A stretch of DNA of 64,000 bases, taken from positions 1 through 64,000 of the forward strand of contig NZ_SNZH01000006.1 of the NCBI RefSeq assembly GCF_004363655.1, written 5' to 3'. Shown piece after piece: positions 1-9,170 of this stretch. This DNA is from Tahibacter aquaticus (GTDB lineage: Bacteria; Pseudomonadota; Gammaproteobacteria; Xanthomonadales; Rhodanobacteraceae). A program made the position numbers and the translations under genes. How positions within the stretch are numbered: the stretch's first letter is position 1; each line of letters starts with the position of its first letter. The notes beneath the pieces were generated by a model. That model saw nothing but the letters and a program-made list of their open reading frames with translations, made no database searches and was not told the DNA's origin.

Positions 1-175
1 CTGGACGTCTGCTGTGCGCATTGCTGTTCGCTAACCCGTTATTGATGGCGCCTATCATTGTGCCTGCGGAAACTGGTTTCTCAACAGCCTGCTAGAAACG
101 GTGAGTCCGCCGCGAGGCCGGTTTTGCGGCTCGGCGCTTTTGCTGCACAGGGCCAAGCCGGTCCGCCCTTGTTTT

Positions 176-2671
176 TCAGGGTTTGCTCTCCGTTTCATGT
201 CGAGGGACTGTCGGTGACGTTGCTTTTTGCTTGTTGCCCACCGCTTTGTCGCGGAGGAAGGTAAAGAAATTTCGCGCTTTCGCTTCGCGCCACTCTGCTA
301 GCATATCCTCAATGTTATTGTTGACACCGGACAGAATTTTCGTGTTCGTTTCCGTTGCTTTGGTCGCTTCTTTCACGCTAGGCATTCCGTCTGACAGCAC
401 CTTTATCTTCTTGTCCATCTCGGCGACTGCAAGTGTCAGGGGGCGAAATATGCAGTTCGGCGAATCCGGATTTTGCTGGCATTGTTTGAGTTCCTGTACC
501 GATGCGGAGATGCGCAGCGAGGTCGTGGCCGTCGTGGGCGAACTCAATGTGTCGGCGATCTTGCCAAGTGCGGTGGCGACATCCCTGAGTGCTTTCGCGC
601 TGTCCGTCAGTGCTGTGCTGCTGTCTTTTAGCTGCAGGCCGCCGTCTTTTAGTGCGACGCTCATGTCACCGAGGGCGTTCAACCATTTCAATTCCGAAAG
701 GGCGGACAGCGAATCGGTGAGAGCTTTGGGTAGTTTGAATGTGCTTTTCGGCGTTCCTTCCATTTCCCTGTCTCGCAGTTTCCTGCCGCAGAGAGAGGCG
801 GCAGGATCTTTGGTGTAGACGAGGTAGTTTTCAAGCGGGCTCGGGCCTACAGCGACGAACCCTCTGGAGAATGCATAGACGCGAGTATTTTTCCGGCACT
901 CCACCCGGGGCGCTTCGGCGTAGGCCATCCCGCCGTAGCGGCTGGCGATCAGCCAGCCCACACAAACCCCGGCAGTGACGACGGCCAATGCGCAGAACTG
1001 GGCAATGGCGATACTTTTGCTGAACTGCATCAGCGGTGTTTTTACAGCGGAAACGTGCGGTTCGCCGCGACGGGCCTGCTTCAACCGGTTCAACGCGCGG
1101 TCGGCGTGTTTCCTGGGCACGTCTCGTGCAGCGAGGCTGGTCCAGATGACCAACAGCGCCAGTCCGAAGATGTAGGCCGGATGAAACACCAGGTCAGTCG
1201 CATCGCCCACGCCGAATACATTCCACAGCGGCTGCCTCAACAGAACGGCACCGAACAATACATAGGTAAGCGCGCCGGCGATAAACAGCATCAATGCGTG
1301 GCTGGCCGGCTTGCTCCAGTCAGCCGGCATTACCGGCAGGGCGGCGTGAGCCGCTTCAAGGCGCGTCATTTCATCGCGCAGTATGTCGCAGAGCGACAAA
1401 CCATCGGCTTGGCCATACGCACGCTGTTTTTTGTGCTTGCTTTTTGATTTTTTGTAAATTCTTATAAGTTTTATGATCGGTGATTCATTTTCCCTGAGTG
1501 TTGCCTCCAGTTGCAGAAATTGTGTCAGCTGGTTGTCTACAGCGCGAAGCGCCGACAGGGTTTTTGCGGCCTGGTCGAATCGTTTCTCGATGGCCCCGAG
1601 AATTTCGTTGCGACTGTCGCGCCATTGCTGGAACGACGTCGCCGACGACAGCGGGGCGAGGCTCATGCGTTGCGCGTGCTGGTCGAGTTCTTTGTTGGCG
1701 CGTCGCCAGCTGCCTGCGGCATTTTTGAGGTTTCTCGCTGCTTCCTCGGTATTGTCGACGGACAGCGGTCCCATCAGGTCTGCGTCGATCTCGGCTTTCT
1801 GCAGGAACTGCTTGCGCAGACGCTGTATCAAGTCGGCGAATTCCTTTTTCCTGTAGCTGCGTCGCTCGTGTTGCCGATCCAGTATTGCCCGCGCGGTGCT
1901 GCTGGCAGCCGTCGCCGATCGGTTTTCGACCGCAAGCAGGGTCTCCAGCTGGGCCCGCCAGATGACAACGGTCTTGCGAGCGTTTTCGCACTCGATTTCA
2001 GCCAGTGCAAGCTGATGCAGCGATTCACGCAAGGGCACGGCCAGGGACAGTTGCCTGAGCACGGTGTCGACCGAGTAGCGCGATTCTTTGCTCCAATCGG
2101 CGTCGATGCTGCGCAGCTCGATGGCCAGGTCTACCACCTCGTTCTGGCTGCTGACGTCGATCCAGTTTTTCAGCGCCGCAAGAAACGTTCGTGCGGCCCT
2201 CACGCTTTCTGCCCGGTTGTCCTTGTCGGTCAGAAATTTCGATGCCAGATAAATCTGCGTCTTAGCTATTTTTTCGTGGGCATCGCCGATCACGCTTGCC
2301 GCGATGTGTGGGTGGCTTTCGCCCGCGCTCGTGAGGTAAATCGATGCGGTATCCAGCTTTTTTGCCAGCAAGCCGGAATCGAGAGTGGCGGCACTTCCGT
2401 TGTTCCAATCCTGTTGGCACTGCTGCAGCGATGTCTGCAACTGTGCCCATTCGGCCGGCCCGGCTATGCCGGCCTGTGCTGGCGGAGCAGGCGCTTCGTC
2501 CAGATCGGCCTGGGCCAGTGCGGCGGCGGACTTTATTTGTGCAGCTACTTTTGCCAGCGCTTCAAGCACTACGTCCAGTTCCAGGCTCAGAGCCTTCTGC
2601 AGCAGCTTGGCAAACGATTGGGCTAGCTGCCGATTCGGCAGTGGCGCGGTGGGCGGTGAATTCTTTGGCAT
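176..2671 (-). CDS. large coiled-coil membrane protein, function unknown
   Basis: About 831 residues. I do not recognise a family. The first ~480 residues are mostly hydrophilic, charged and alpha-helical looking (many Ala/Leu/Glu/Arg heptads). A hydrophobic hairpin follows around residues 485-545 (two membrane spans separated by a short loop), then a third span near residue 590. The C-terminal ~200 residues again look like coiled coil, with repeated Leu-x-Asp-x-x-x-Ala-Leu patterns around residues 680-725. No catalytic motif or signal peptide is visible. I chose the ATG at 2671, which has GAGG just upstream; an in-frame ATG at 2719 would add 16 residues. The coding sequence uses visibly more A/T-ending codons than the neighbouring kinase gene, which suggests acquisition from elsewhere. 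It stands alone; the next gene upstream (kinase) ends about 200 bp away on the same strand. Confidence 0.75.
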   Translation of the reverse strand: MPKNSPPTAPLPNRQLAQSFAKLLQKALSLELDVVLEALAKVAAQIKSAAALAQADLDEAPAPPAQAGIAGPAEWAQLQTSLQQCQQDWNNGSAATLDSGLLAKKLDTASIYLTSAGESHPHIAASVIGDAHEKIAKTQIYLASKFLTDKDNRAESVRAARTFLAALKNWIDVSSQNEVVDLAIELRSIDADWSKESRYSVDTVLRQLSLAVPLRESLHQLALAEIECENARKTVVIWRAQLETLLAVENRSATAASSTARAILDRQHERRSYRKKEFADLIQRLRKQFLQKAEIDADLMGPLSVDNTEEAARNLKNAAGSWRRANKELDQHAQRMSLAPLSSATSFQQWRDSRNEILGAIEKRFDQAAKTLSALRAVDNQLTQFLQLEATLRENESPIIKLIRIYKKSKSKHKKQRAYGQADGLSLCDILRDEMTRLEAAHAALPVMPADWSKPASHALMLFIAGALTYVLFGAVLLRQPLWNVFGVGDATDLVFHPAYIFGLALLVIWTSLAARDVPRKHADRALNRLKQARRGEPHVSAVKTPLMQFSKSIAIAQFCALAVVTAGVCVGWLIASRYGGMAYAEAPRVECRKNTRVYAFSRGFVAVGPSPLENYLVYTKDPAASLCGRKLRDREMEGTPKSTFKLPKALTDSLSALSELKWLNALGDMSVALKDGGLQLKDSSTALTDSAKALRDVATALGKIADTLSSPTTATTSLRISASVQELKQCQQNPDSPNCIFRPLTLAVAEMDKKIKVLSDGMPSVKEATKATETNTKILSGVNNNIEDMLAEWREAKARNFFTFLRDKAVGNKQKATSPTVPRHETESKP

Positions 2672-2871
2672 GAAGGCCTCGACAGGTAGCGATGTTAGCG
2701 TCTCCGGCTGATGACGCATGCCCGGTGGCGCAATGACGAGCCTTCATCCGGTGCCGCGCTAGCGCGCTTTGTCTCAGCTTCTGCGGGGGAGGTGCCGGCG
2801 TGTACTTCGCTGGGCTGATGCTGCCATTCGCTGCATTGGCGTCACCCGCTGCAGGTGCCGCATCGTGTGAT

Positions 2872-5430
2872 TCACCGCGGCGCCGCGACCGTATCCGGTC
2901 GCGGCGTGGGCACCAGGGCTGCAAGCGTGCGCCGGGCCAGCAGCCCGCGGGCTTCGGCCTGGGCCGTGGCTGTGCTGTGTTCGACGGCAGCGGCGTAGGC
3001 CGCAGAGGGCTGCAGGCGGTTGTCGGCGAGGGCGCGGATCAGTTGCGCCACCGCGCCCAGATCGGGTTTGTCGACCAGGGGATAGCGCTCGGCCATGGCC
3101 AGGGCGCTGTCGATGCTCTTGCCTGCAGCGGCGGGCTGGTCGTGCTGCAGTTGTGCGGCCGCGAGCTTGAAGCGGATCTGATACAGCGCGTCGCTGTGTT
3201 CGCTCATGCTCGCCTCGCCGATGCGCGCTGCCGCGGCGAAGTGTTCCAGGGCTGCATTGCTGTCGCCGCGGCGTTCCAGAATCAGCGCGAGATAGTAGTG
3301 GTAGCTGGCCGTGACCGGTGCATTCTCGCCCCTCAGCGCGCGGATTTTCTGCAGGCTGGAGCGGGCTTCGTCGAGGGCGCGATCGAGTTGCCCCAGCTCG
3401 GCCAGCGCGGTCGCATGCTTGCTCAGTGATTTGGTGTAGATCAGGCTGTTTTCGCCGTACAGATGCCGGCTCATGGTCATGGTTTCCGCGGCGAGGCCGG
3501 CGGCGTCGGCGTAGTTGTCCAGGTCCAGCATGATGCTCAGCACATCGTTCAGCGTAGCCAGCAGTTCCGGATGCGTATCGCCATACAGGCTGCGGTGTTC
3601 GCTGAGCAGTTCGCGGGCGCTGGCCTGGGCTTCGTCGCGCCGGCCCAGGCGCAGCAGCACTTGCGGCAGTAGCCGCCGTGCGGCAGAGCGGGTCATCTGC
3701 GCCGCACCGGAATCGGCGGCGGCGACGGTCTGCAACAGCGCCAGCGCCTGGTCGAACTCGCCGCGGTTGATATGTACACCGGCTTCGAGTAGCCGCCATT
3801 GCAGGCGTTCGGGGGCGGTGCGCGCAGTTTCCGCATGGGTCTGCAGCGCAGCTCGCACCTGCCAGACGCGGCCGAGTTCCAGCTGTGCCTGGGCGCGGGC
3901 GGTTTCCAGTTCGAAGCGCACCTTGTCGGAGGCTTGCGGTATATCGCCTTCGATGCGCTCGATCAGGGTGAGCGCTTCGCGCGGCAGGCCCAGTTGCAGG
4001 TAGATGCGCGCGACGGCGGCGGCCAGCTGCGTGCGCGTAGCCGGCTGGTTATCCAGCGACGAGGACAAGGCGATGCTGCCGACCTGTTCGAACACTTCGC
4101 GCGCGCTGATTTCCTGGTCACGTGCTCTTGCCGGCTGCACGGCGGCGAGTGCGTCGATGATGATGTGGGTGACGTTCTCGGCGCGCTCGCGCTCGGCCTG
4201 GGCAGAAATATACTGGCGCAGCCACAGCGTACCTGCGACCGCGATCACGGCGACAAACAGCGCGCTGGTTGCCAGCGCCACGCGATGCCGGCGCAGGAAG
4301 CGGCCGGCATGGTAGAGGCGCGAACCCTGCCGTGCGGCGACGGGATAGCCGTGCAGATAGCGGTGCAGATCGGCTGCCAGTGCGTCGACGCTGGCGTATC
4401 GCGCCTGAGGATCGCGGCGCAGCGCGAACAGTGCGATGGCATCGAGGTCGGGCGCCAGCGTACGCTGCCAGGGCAGCAGCGCGGCGTTGCTGGCGGCGGC
4501 GCGCCGGCTGGGCGGGGGCGGGTCGTCCTGGCTGATGCGCTGCTCGACCTCGGTCAGGTTCAGTCCTTCCAGGTCGTACAGCGGATGGCCGCAGAGCAAT
4601 TCGTACAGCACCGTGCCCAGGCCGTAGACGTCGCAGGTGACCGTGACGGTTTCGCCGCGCAGTTGTTCCGGTGCGACATTGCGCAGCGAGAAATAGCGCT
4701 GCGCGGCATGGGTCTGCTCGATCTCGACCGAACCCAGGCGGTGCTGCAGCGGCTTGGCAATGCCGAAGTCCAGCAGCTTGGGCTGGCCGGTGTCGGTCAC
4801 CAGCACGTTGGCCGGCTTGATGTCGCGATGCACGATCAGGTTGCGGTGCGCGTAGGCCACCGCGTCGCAGAGCTGCAGGAACAGCTGCAGCCGTTCGCGC
4901 AGGCCGGTGCCGTTGTGCGCAACGTAGTCGGGCAGCGGCAGGGCCTGGACGTACTCCATCACGATATACGGCGTGCCGTCGTCCAGCTCGCCCAGGTCGT
5001 ACATGGCGGCAATGTTCGGATGTTGCAGCAGGGCCAGCACCTGGCGTTCCAGGCGCAGCCGGGCCAGGCTGCTTTCGTTCAACAGTTCGCGGTGGGCGAT
5101 CTTGATCGCCACCTGCTGGTCGATATTGCCGACAACGCGCTGCGCGCGAAACACGCTGCCCATGCCGCCTTCGCCGAGTTTTGCCGTGATGGCATAGGCA
5201 CCGACGCGATAGCCGATCCAGTCGCGTGCGGCACGGTGTGCAGCAACGAGGGCGGGTGCAGCAGTCAGCGAGGCGGTATCGGCATCCAGCTGCAGCAGCT
5301 GATGCAGCAGCTGCCGTGTCGGCGCGTCGAGATCGCTGCGTGCTTCCAGATCGGCCAGGCGCTGCGCCGGCGTCAGTTCGACCAGGATGTCGAACAGATG
5401 GCGGACTCGTTGAAAAGTGGAATTGGACAT
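2872..5430 (-). CDS. membrane-anchored serine/threonine protein kinase with TPR-like C-terminus
   Basis: 852 residues. A Hanks-type kinase domain spans roughly residues 78-365: glycine loop GEGGMGSV (86-93), VAIK lysine at 110, catalytic loop HRDIKPANVL (Asp203), DFG at 221-223 and APE at 253-255, so all catalytic residues are present. A single membrane span lies at about 383-405, followed by ~430 residues of Ala/Leu-rich helical repeats of TPR type, presumably periplasmic. The start at 5430 was chosen because the N-terminal helical segment (MSNSTFQRVRHLFDIL) resembles the usual start of this kinase-TPR group; an open frame continues 66 residues further upstream but is low-complexity. Family knowledge: in Xanthomonadales such kinases are often paired with an ECF sigma factor; none lies next to this one, so the substrate is unknown. 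Confidence 0.9.
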   Translation of the reverse strand: MSNSTFQRVRHLFDILVELTPAQRLADLEARSDLDAPTRQLLHQLLQLDADTASLTAAPALVAAHRAARDWIGYRVGAYAITAKLGEGGMGSVFRAQRVVGNIDQQVAIKIAHRELLNESSLARLRLERQVLALLQHPNIAAMYDLGELDDGTPYIVMEYVQALPLPDYVAHNGTGLRERLQLFLQLCDAVAYAHRNLIVHRDIKPANVLVTDTGQPKLLDFGIAKPLQHRLGSVEIEQTHAAQRYFSLRNVAPEQLRGETVTVTCDVYGLGTVLYELLCGHPLYDLEGLNLTEVEQRISQDDPPPPSRRAAASNAALLPWQRTLAPDLDAIALFALRRDPQARYASVDALAADLHRYLHGYPVAARQGSRLYHAGRFLRRHRVALATSALFVAVIAVAGTLWLRQYISAQAERERAENVTHIIIDALAAVQPARARDQEISAREVFEQVGSIALSSSLDNQPATRTQLAAAVARIYLQLGLPREALTLIERIEGDIPQASDKVRFELETARAQAQLELGRVWQVRAALQTHAETARTAPERLQWRLLEAGVHINRGEFDQALALLQTVAAADSGAAQMTRSAARRLLPQVLLRLGRRDEAQASARELLSEHRSLYGDTHPELLATLNDVLSIMLDLDNYADAAGLAAETMTMSRHLYGENSLIYTKSLSKHATALAELGQLDRALDEARSSLQKIRALRGENAPVTASYHYYLALILERRGDSNAALEHFAAAARIGEASMSEHSDALYQIRFKLAAAQLQHDQPAAAGKSIDSALAMAERYPLVDKPDLGAVAQLIRALADNRLQPSAAYAAAVEHSTATAQAEARGLLARRTLAALVPTPRPDTVAAPR

Positions 5431-5742
5431 AACGGCGGGTGGCGAACTCGTGGATTGCCGGTAACGCAATGTGGACAGCGCCGGGCGGCCATTGTGCCCG
5501 AAAGAAAATGGCAAAAACGAAACATGGGCCGGGGCAGGTTGCCGGGCGCATCCAGCGCGTTGAACGGGCCAAGCGGCACGGCCTGCCCCGGGCATCGAGG
5601 TGCCAGCCCGCCAGAAAGCCCACGACAAATCCCCTGTTGAACAGCGCTCGACAGCTGCGCAACTCCCCGGCGTCGGACCCGCCCCGGAAAATAGTCAACC
5701 ATCCGGTTGACAGTCGCGTGTGGCGACGGCATATTCAACCAC
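5431..5742. promoter_or_regulatory. divergent intergenic region: kinase gene / ArsR operon
   Basis: Non-coding stretch between the start of the kinase gene (minus strand) and the ArsR regulator (plus strand). Apart from two inverted repeats at its right end, listed separately as operators, I see no strong -35/-10 pair and no clear Shine-Dalgarno sequence for either gene. Confidence 0.5.
5694..5711. promoter_or_regulatory. upstream ArsR-type operator
   Basis: Inverted repeat with arms GTCAACC and GGTTGAC, centred on a 4-base core. It shares the CAACCA / TGGTTG core with the site at 5734-5751 and lies 40 bp upstream of it (centre to centre), about four helical turns, compatible with two regulator dimers on one face of the DNA. 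Binding is inferred. Confidence 0.65.
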
Positions 5743-5751
5743 ATGGTTGAA
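5734..5751. promoter_or_regulatory. ArsR-type operator overlapping the start codon
   Basis: Perfect 8-bp inverted repeat, TTCAACCA and TGGTTGAA, separated by 2 bases. The right half includes the regulator's ATG and its Val and Glu codons. This placement would let the regulator shut its own expression by covering the ribosome start and probably the promoter. The site is seen directly; autoregulation is inference from how related ArsR/SdpR-type regulators work. Confidence 0.75.
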
Positions 5752-6126
5752 GATAGCTCGCCCCAGCTCGATGCCGTATTCCACGCCTTGGCCGACCCTA
5801 CGCGCCGTTCCCTGCTGCGCCGGCTGTCGCAACAGCCGCAAAGCGTCGGTGAACTCGCGGCGCCGTTCGCGCTGACCCTGGCCGGCGTATCCAAGCACCT
5901 GAAAGTGCTGGAGGCCGCCGGCCTGGTCCAGCGCAGCGTGCAGGGCCGCACTCACTTGTGCAGCCTCGACGCGCGGCCGCTGCATGCGGGCGTGGAGTGG
6001 ATGCGCTACTACGAGCAGTTCTGGAACCAGCGGCTGGACGTGCTGCAGTCGCTGCTCGAAGCCGAAGACCGCGCGGCAGCGAAATCCGCGCGGCACTCCC
6101 CTGCAAAAAAAAGGAGAAAGCCATGA
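5743..6126 (+). CDS. ArsR-family winged-helix transcriptional regulator
   Basis: 127 residues. The N-terminus carries the typical AxFHALADPTRRSLLRRL helix, followed by a winged-helix DNA-binding segment (VGELAAPF ... GVSKHLKVLEAAGLVQR) at about residues 30-68. The metal-binding CxC motif of arsenic sensors is absent, which fits the SdpR-like subgroup that is encoded next to SRPBCC/AHSA1 proteins. The start at 5743 places the ATG within the right arm of an inverted repeat that is probably its own operator; no Shine-Dalgarno sequence is visible, so translation may be leaderless. The stop codon overlaps the ATG of the next gene (ATGA), so the two are translationally coupled. The ligand is unknown. 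Confidence 0.92.
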   Translation: MVEDSSPQLDAVFHALADPTRRSLLRRLSQQPQSVGELAAPFALTLAGVSKHLKVLEAAGLVQRSVQGRTHLCSLDARPLHAGVEWMRYYEQFWNQRLDVLQSLLEAEDRAAAKSARHSPAKKRRKP

Positions 6127-6656
6127 GCGATTACCTCGTCGCCACGACGGTCGACAGCCTGCGTGCGGAACGCCTGTTGCCCGGACCGCTGGAGCGGGTC
6201 TGGGCCTACCTGACCGATTCGCCGTTGCGCGGCCAGTGGCTGGCTGCCGGCGAGATGCAGTTGCGCGCCGGCGGCAGGGTAGAGCACATCTTCCACAATT
6301 CCGCATTGACCGGGAATGACGAGGCGCCGCCGGAGAAATACCGCGACCAGGGCTGCGAAGGGAGCATGCACGGCCGCATCACCGTCTGCGAACCCATGCA
6401 TCTGCTGGGTTATACCTGGGGCGAGGGCTTGGCCGATCCGTCCGAAGTGCGCTTCGAGCTGACACCGCGCGGCAAGAAGGTGCTATTGGTCGTCACCCAC
6501 AGCCGCCTCGGCCAGCGCGACGCCAGGCTCAGTGTCGCTGCCGGCTGGCATACCCACCTGGACATCCTTGCGGCGCGGCTGGAAGCGCGCGAACCCGAGG
6601 GCTTCTGGCGCCGGCATACGCAGCTGGAAAAAGACTACGAACAGCGGATTGCCTAG
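6123..6656 (+). CDS. SRPBCC/AHSA1-domain protein
   Basis: 177 residues forming one START-like (Bet v1/AHSA1) domain: the opening strand with ERLLPGPLERVWAYLTD, the central GGRVEHIFHN and the late strand ITVCEPMHLLGYTWGE fit this fold, which binds hydrophobic ligands in a cavity. Start is supported by AAGGAG 7 bases upstream. It overlaps the ArsR regulator by 4 bases, a common arrangement in which the regulator controls its partner. The C-terminal helix (ILAARLEAREPEGFW) closes the pocket. Enzyme activity or ligand cannot be read from the sequence. Confidence 0.9.
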   Translation: MSDYLVATTVDSLRAERLLPGPLERVWAYLTDSPLRGQWLAAGEMQLRAGGRVEHIFHNSALTGNDEAPPEKYRDQGCEGSMHGRITVCEPMHLLGYTWGEGLADPSEVRFELTPRGKKVLLVVTHSRLGQRDARLSVAAGWHTHLDILAARLEAREPEGFWRRHTQLEKDYEQRIA

Positions 6657-6741
6657 GGCGCAGTGGCGCATGGCGGGTCTCGCACGCACGACAGGCAATC
6701 GGTGTGGCGGTGTCGGTACGGTGTGGCCGCCGGGAGGGGCG

Positions 6742-6844
6742 TGCGGCGCAATTCGCTACGCTCATCGGCGCCCTGCCACGGCGCCGTCCGCTTTTCGCAG
6801 GGTGCGTTTCGTAGGGTGCGATGAGCGTCCGCGAATTGCACCGT
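6742..6844. repeat. paired inverted repeat (REP/BIME-like), copy A
   Basis: Two inverted copies of a ~33-bp unit: left arm 6742-6775 (GGCGCAATTCGCTACGCTCA inside), right arm 6811-6843 (GTAGGGTGCGATGAGCG inside). Arms are imperfect complements and would form a long hairpin. The same unit recurs at 17362-17457, 23771-23872 and 60953-61056. The copy lies in the 334-bp gap between the SRPBCC gene and the transporter gene; nothing else is evident in that gap. Confidence 0.8.
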
Positions 6845-6990
6845 CGCCATCCTCGACCTGCCAGCGTGCGCGAAGATTCCGCCCGCGCAAACCGCCTTGC
6901 TCATTGCACCCCGCGCTGCCGCCATGCACCCTTGCATGAATTCCTCCCGGAAACCTGCCCGTGGCCGCAGCGCAGCAAGAATCCCCAGCC

Positions 6991-8283
6991 ATGACAGCGG
7001 CGCAACGCCTGCGCTCGATCTTCAGCGGCTCGGTCGGCAACCTGGTCGAGTGGTACGACTGGTACGTGTATACCGCGTTCGCCCTGTACTTCGCGCCGGT
7101 GTTTTTCCCCGCCGGCGACCAGGCGGCGCAGCTGCTGAATACCGCTGCGGTGTTCGCCGTCGGTTTTCTGATGCGGCCGCTGGGCGCCTGGCTGCTGGGC
7201 GAATATGCCGACCGTCACGGCCGCAAGGCGGCGCTGGTGCTGTCGGTGCTGATGATGTGCGGCGGTTCGCTGCTGATCGCGCTGACGCCGGGCTATGCGC
7301 AGATCGGGGTGGCCGCACCGGTGCTGTTGCTGCTAGCACGGCTGTTGCAGGGCTTGAGTGTCGGCGGCGAATACGGTGCGTCGGCGACGTATCTCAGCGA
7401 AATGGCCAGCCGCGAGCATCGTGGCTTCTGGTCCAGCTTCCAGTACGTCACCCTGATCATGGGCCAGCTGCTGGCGCTGGCGGTGCTGATTCTGCTGCAG
7501 CGCTTTGTGCTGACCAGCGAACAGCTGCACGACTGGGGCTGGCGCATTCCCTTCGCCGTCGGCGCGCTGGCGGCGCTGGTTTCGCTGTACCTGCGTCGCA
7601 GCATGCTGGAGACCGAGGCGTTCCGCCAGCAGTCTGGCAGCAACCGCGCGCGCCACCGCCTGTGCGAGCTGCTGGCGCATCCGCGCGCGCTGCTGACCGT
7701 GGTTGGCCTGACCCTGGGCGGCACTTTGGCTTTTTATACCTTTTCCACCTACATGCAGAAGTATCTGGTCATCAGCGCCGGCATGAGCAAGGACACGGCG
7801 ACGGCGGTATCGGCCGCCACGCTGTTCGTGTTCATGCTGCTGCAGCCGCTGGTCGGCGCCTTGTCCGATCGCATCGGCCGGCGTCCGCTGCTGATCGCCT
7901 TCGGCGTGCTGGGCACCTTCGGCACGGTGCCCCTGTTCGGCGCGCTGGGGCCGGGCGTCAGCGCGGTCGAAGCCTTCGGTCTGATCCTGCTGGCGCTGAC
8001 GGCGATCAGCGGCTATACGGCGATCAATGCCGTGGTCAAGGCCGAGCTGTTTCCGGTGGAGATTCGTGCGCTCGGCGTCGGTCTGCCGTATGCGCTGACC
8101 GTGTCGATTTTCGGCGGCACCGCGGAAATGCTCGCCATCTGGTTCAAGACCCAGGGCATGGAGTCGGGTTACTACTGGTATGTAACGGCCTGTATTGCGC
8201 TGTCGCTGACGGTATACCTGTGCATGGACGATACGCGGCGCACCTCGCGCATCGACCGTGACGCGCTGCAGGAAAAGGCATGA
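6991..8283 (+). CDS. MFS transporter, metabolite:H+ symporter (MHS) family
   Basis: 430 residues with 12 predicted membrane spans. The opening GSVGNLVEWYDWYVY and the loop GEYADRHGRKAALVLSVLMM are hallmarks of the MHS family (KgtP, ProP, ShiA relatives), which import organic acids or related solutes with protons. LLQGLSVGGEYGAS follows before span 5. The second-half signature GALSDRIGRRPLL is also present, so the protein is complete. Start ATG at 6991 gives the usual short N-terminus; a GTG at 6961 would add 10 residues. The closest textbook relatives carry alpha-ketoglutarate or similar dicarboxylates, but the substrate cannot be assigned. The stop overlaps the ATG of the following gene by 4 bases. 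Confidence 0.9.
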   Translation: MTAAQRLRSIFSGSVGNLVEWYDWYVYTAFALYFAPVFFPAGDQAAQLLNTAAVFAVGFLMRPLGAWLLGEYADRHGRKAALVLSVLMMCGGSLLIALTPGYAQIGVAAPVLLLLARLLQGLSVGGEYGASATYLSEMASREHRGFWSSFQYVTLIMGQLLALAVLILLQRFVLTSEQLHDWGWRIPFAVGALAALVSLYLRRSMLETEAFRQQSGSNRARHRLCELLAHPRALLTVVGLTLGGTLAFYTFSTYMQKYLVISAGMSKDTATAVSAATLFVFMLLQPLVGALSDRIGRRPLLIAFGVLGTFGTVPLFGALGPGVSAVEAFGLILLALTAISGYTAINAVVKAELFPVEIRALGVGLPYALTVSIFGGTAEMLAIWFKTQGMESGYYWYVTACIALSLTVYLCMDDTRRTSRIDRDALQEKA

Positions 8284-9170
8284 AACGTGTCGCCTTCGGT
8301 TGCTTGTACGCGCTCGGCGGCTGGCTGCTGTCGGCCGTGGCGATCGTGCTGGGTCTGCGTTACGGCTACGGGCTGGGTTTTCCGCAGACGCTCGGTATAG
8401 CGGCCATGGCCGGTCTGCTGGCCTGGATTGCGCTGGCACTGCTGTTTGCGGCACTGCGCAGCCTGCGCGAGTGGTGGGCATTGCGTGCGGCGCTGGCCGG
8501 CCGTGTTCCCGCCGACGGCGCGGGCGCGGTGATCGTCGGCACCTTGCAGGCGCAGGGCGAGCTACTGCAGGCGCCGTTCGACGCTGGCGAGTGCATTGCC
8601 TATCACTATCGCGTGATCCACGACAGCGGTGCAGGGCAGCGTCACCGCACCATCAGCACGCTGTTCGACGGCGTCGGCCTGGCGCCGTGCACCATCGCCA
8701 GTGCCGCCGGCTATTTCCGCCTGCTGACGGTGCCGGAACTCGATGCGGAGAGCACCGCCAGCGGCGCTGTCGGCGAGGCTGCGGTACAGCACTACGTGCG
8801 CACGACGACCTTCCTCGACCGCCGCCAAGCAGCCGACGAATTGCTGCAGCGCTGGGACGATGCCGACGGCAGCTACCGCAGCGATGTCGGCCGCATCGCG
8901 CCGCAGGACGTCGACTGGGCGCGCTGCAGCTATGCCCTGCACGTACTGCGGGCACACACGCAGGTTTGTGTATTTGGTTACTTTTGCGCAGAACGTCGCG
9001 CGCTGGTGCCGCCACCGGCCTGGGCCGGCGCTACGCGCATCTACCGGGGTTCGGGCGAGCAGATCGCAGTGCGCCTGCGCAAGAGCGCGTGGTTCCGCCT
9101 GTGCCTGGGGCTGGCTGTCGGTGCCGGTGCCGGCGCGCTGCTGTTTGCCTTCATCTCCCACCACGTCTAG
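8280..9170 (+). CDS. membrane protein with GIDE-like domain
   Basis: 296 residues. Two membrane spans near the N-terminus (about 8-29 and 38-60), a soluble domain of ~200 residues, and a final span at about 274-293. The soluble domain opens with VGTLQAQGELLQAPFDAGECIAYHYRV, a pattern resembling the GIDE/BAM domain of MUL1-type membrane proteins; this is a tentative resemblance. No RING finger or catalytic motif is seen. The gene overlaps the transporter gene by 4 bases and is probably co-expressed with it. Its stop codon lies immediately next to the end of a decayed insertion sequence, so its C-terminus could have been shaped by that insertion. Confidence 0.75.
   Translation: MKRVAFGCLYALGGWLLSAVAIVLGLRYGYGLGFPQTLGIAAMAGLLAWIALALLFAALRSLREWWALRAALAGRVPADGAGAVIVGTLQAQGELLQAPFDAGECIAYHYRVIHDSGAGQRHRTISTLFDGVGLAPCTIASAAGYFRLLTVPELDAESTASGAVGEAAVQHYVRTTTFLDRRQAADELLQRWDDADGSYRSDVGRIAPQDVDWARCSYALHVLRAHTQVCVFGYFCAERRALVPPPAWAGATRIYRGSGEQIAVRLRKSAWFRLCLGLAVGAGAGALLFAFISHHV

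Noticed and set aside
3799-5640. 613-codon open frame on the plus strand opposite the kinase gene
   Set aside because: Shadow of a high-GC gene: composition rich in Arg/Gln/Gly, no motif, and the opposite strand encodes an intact kinase.
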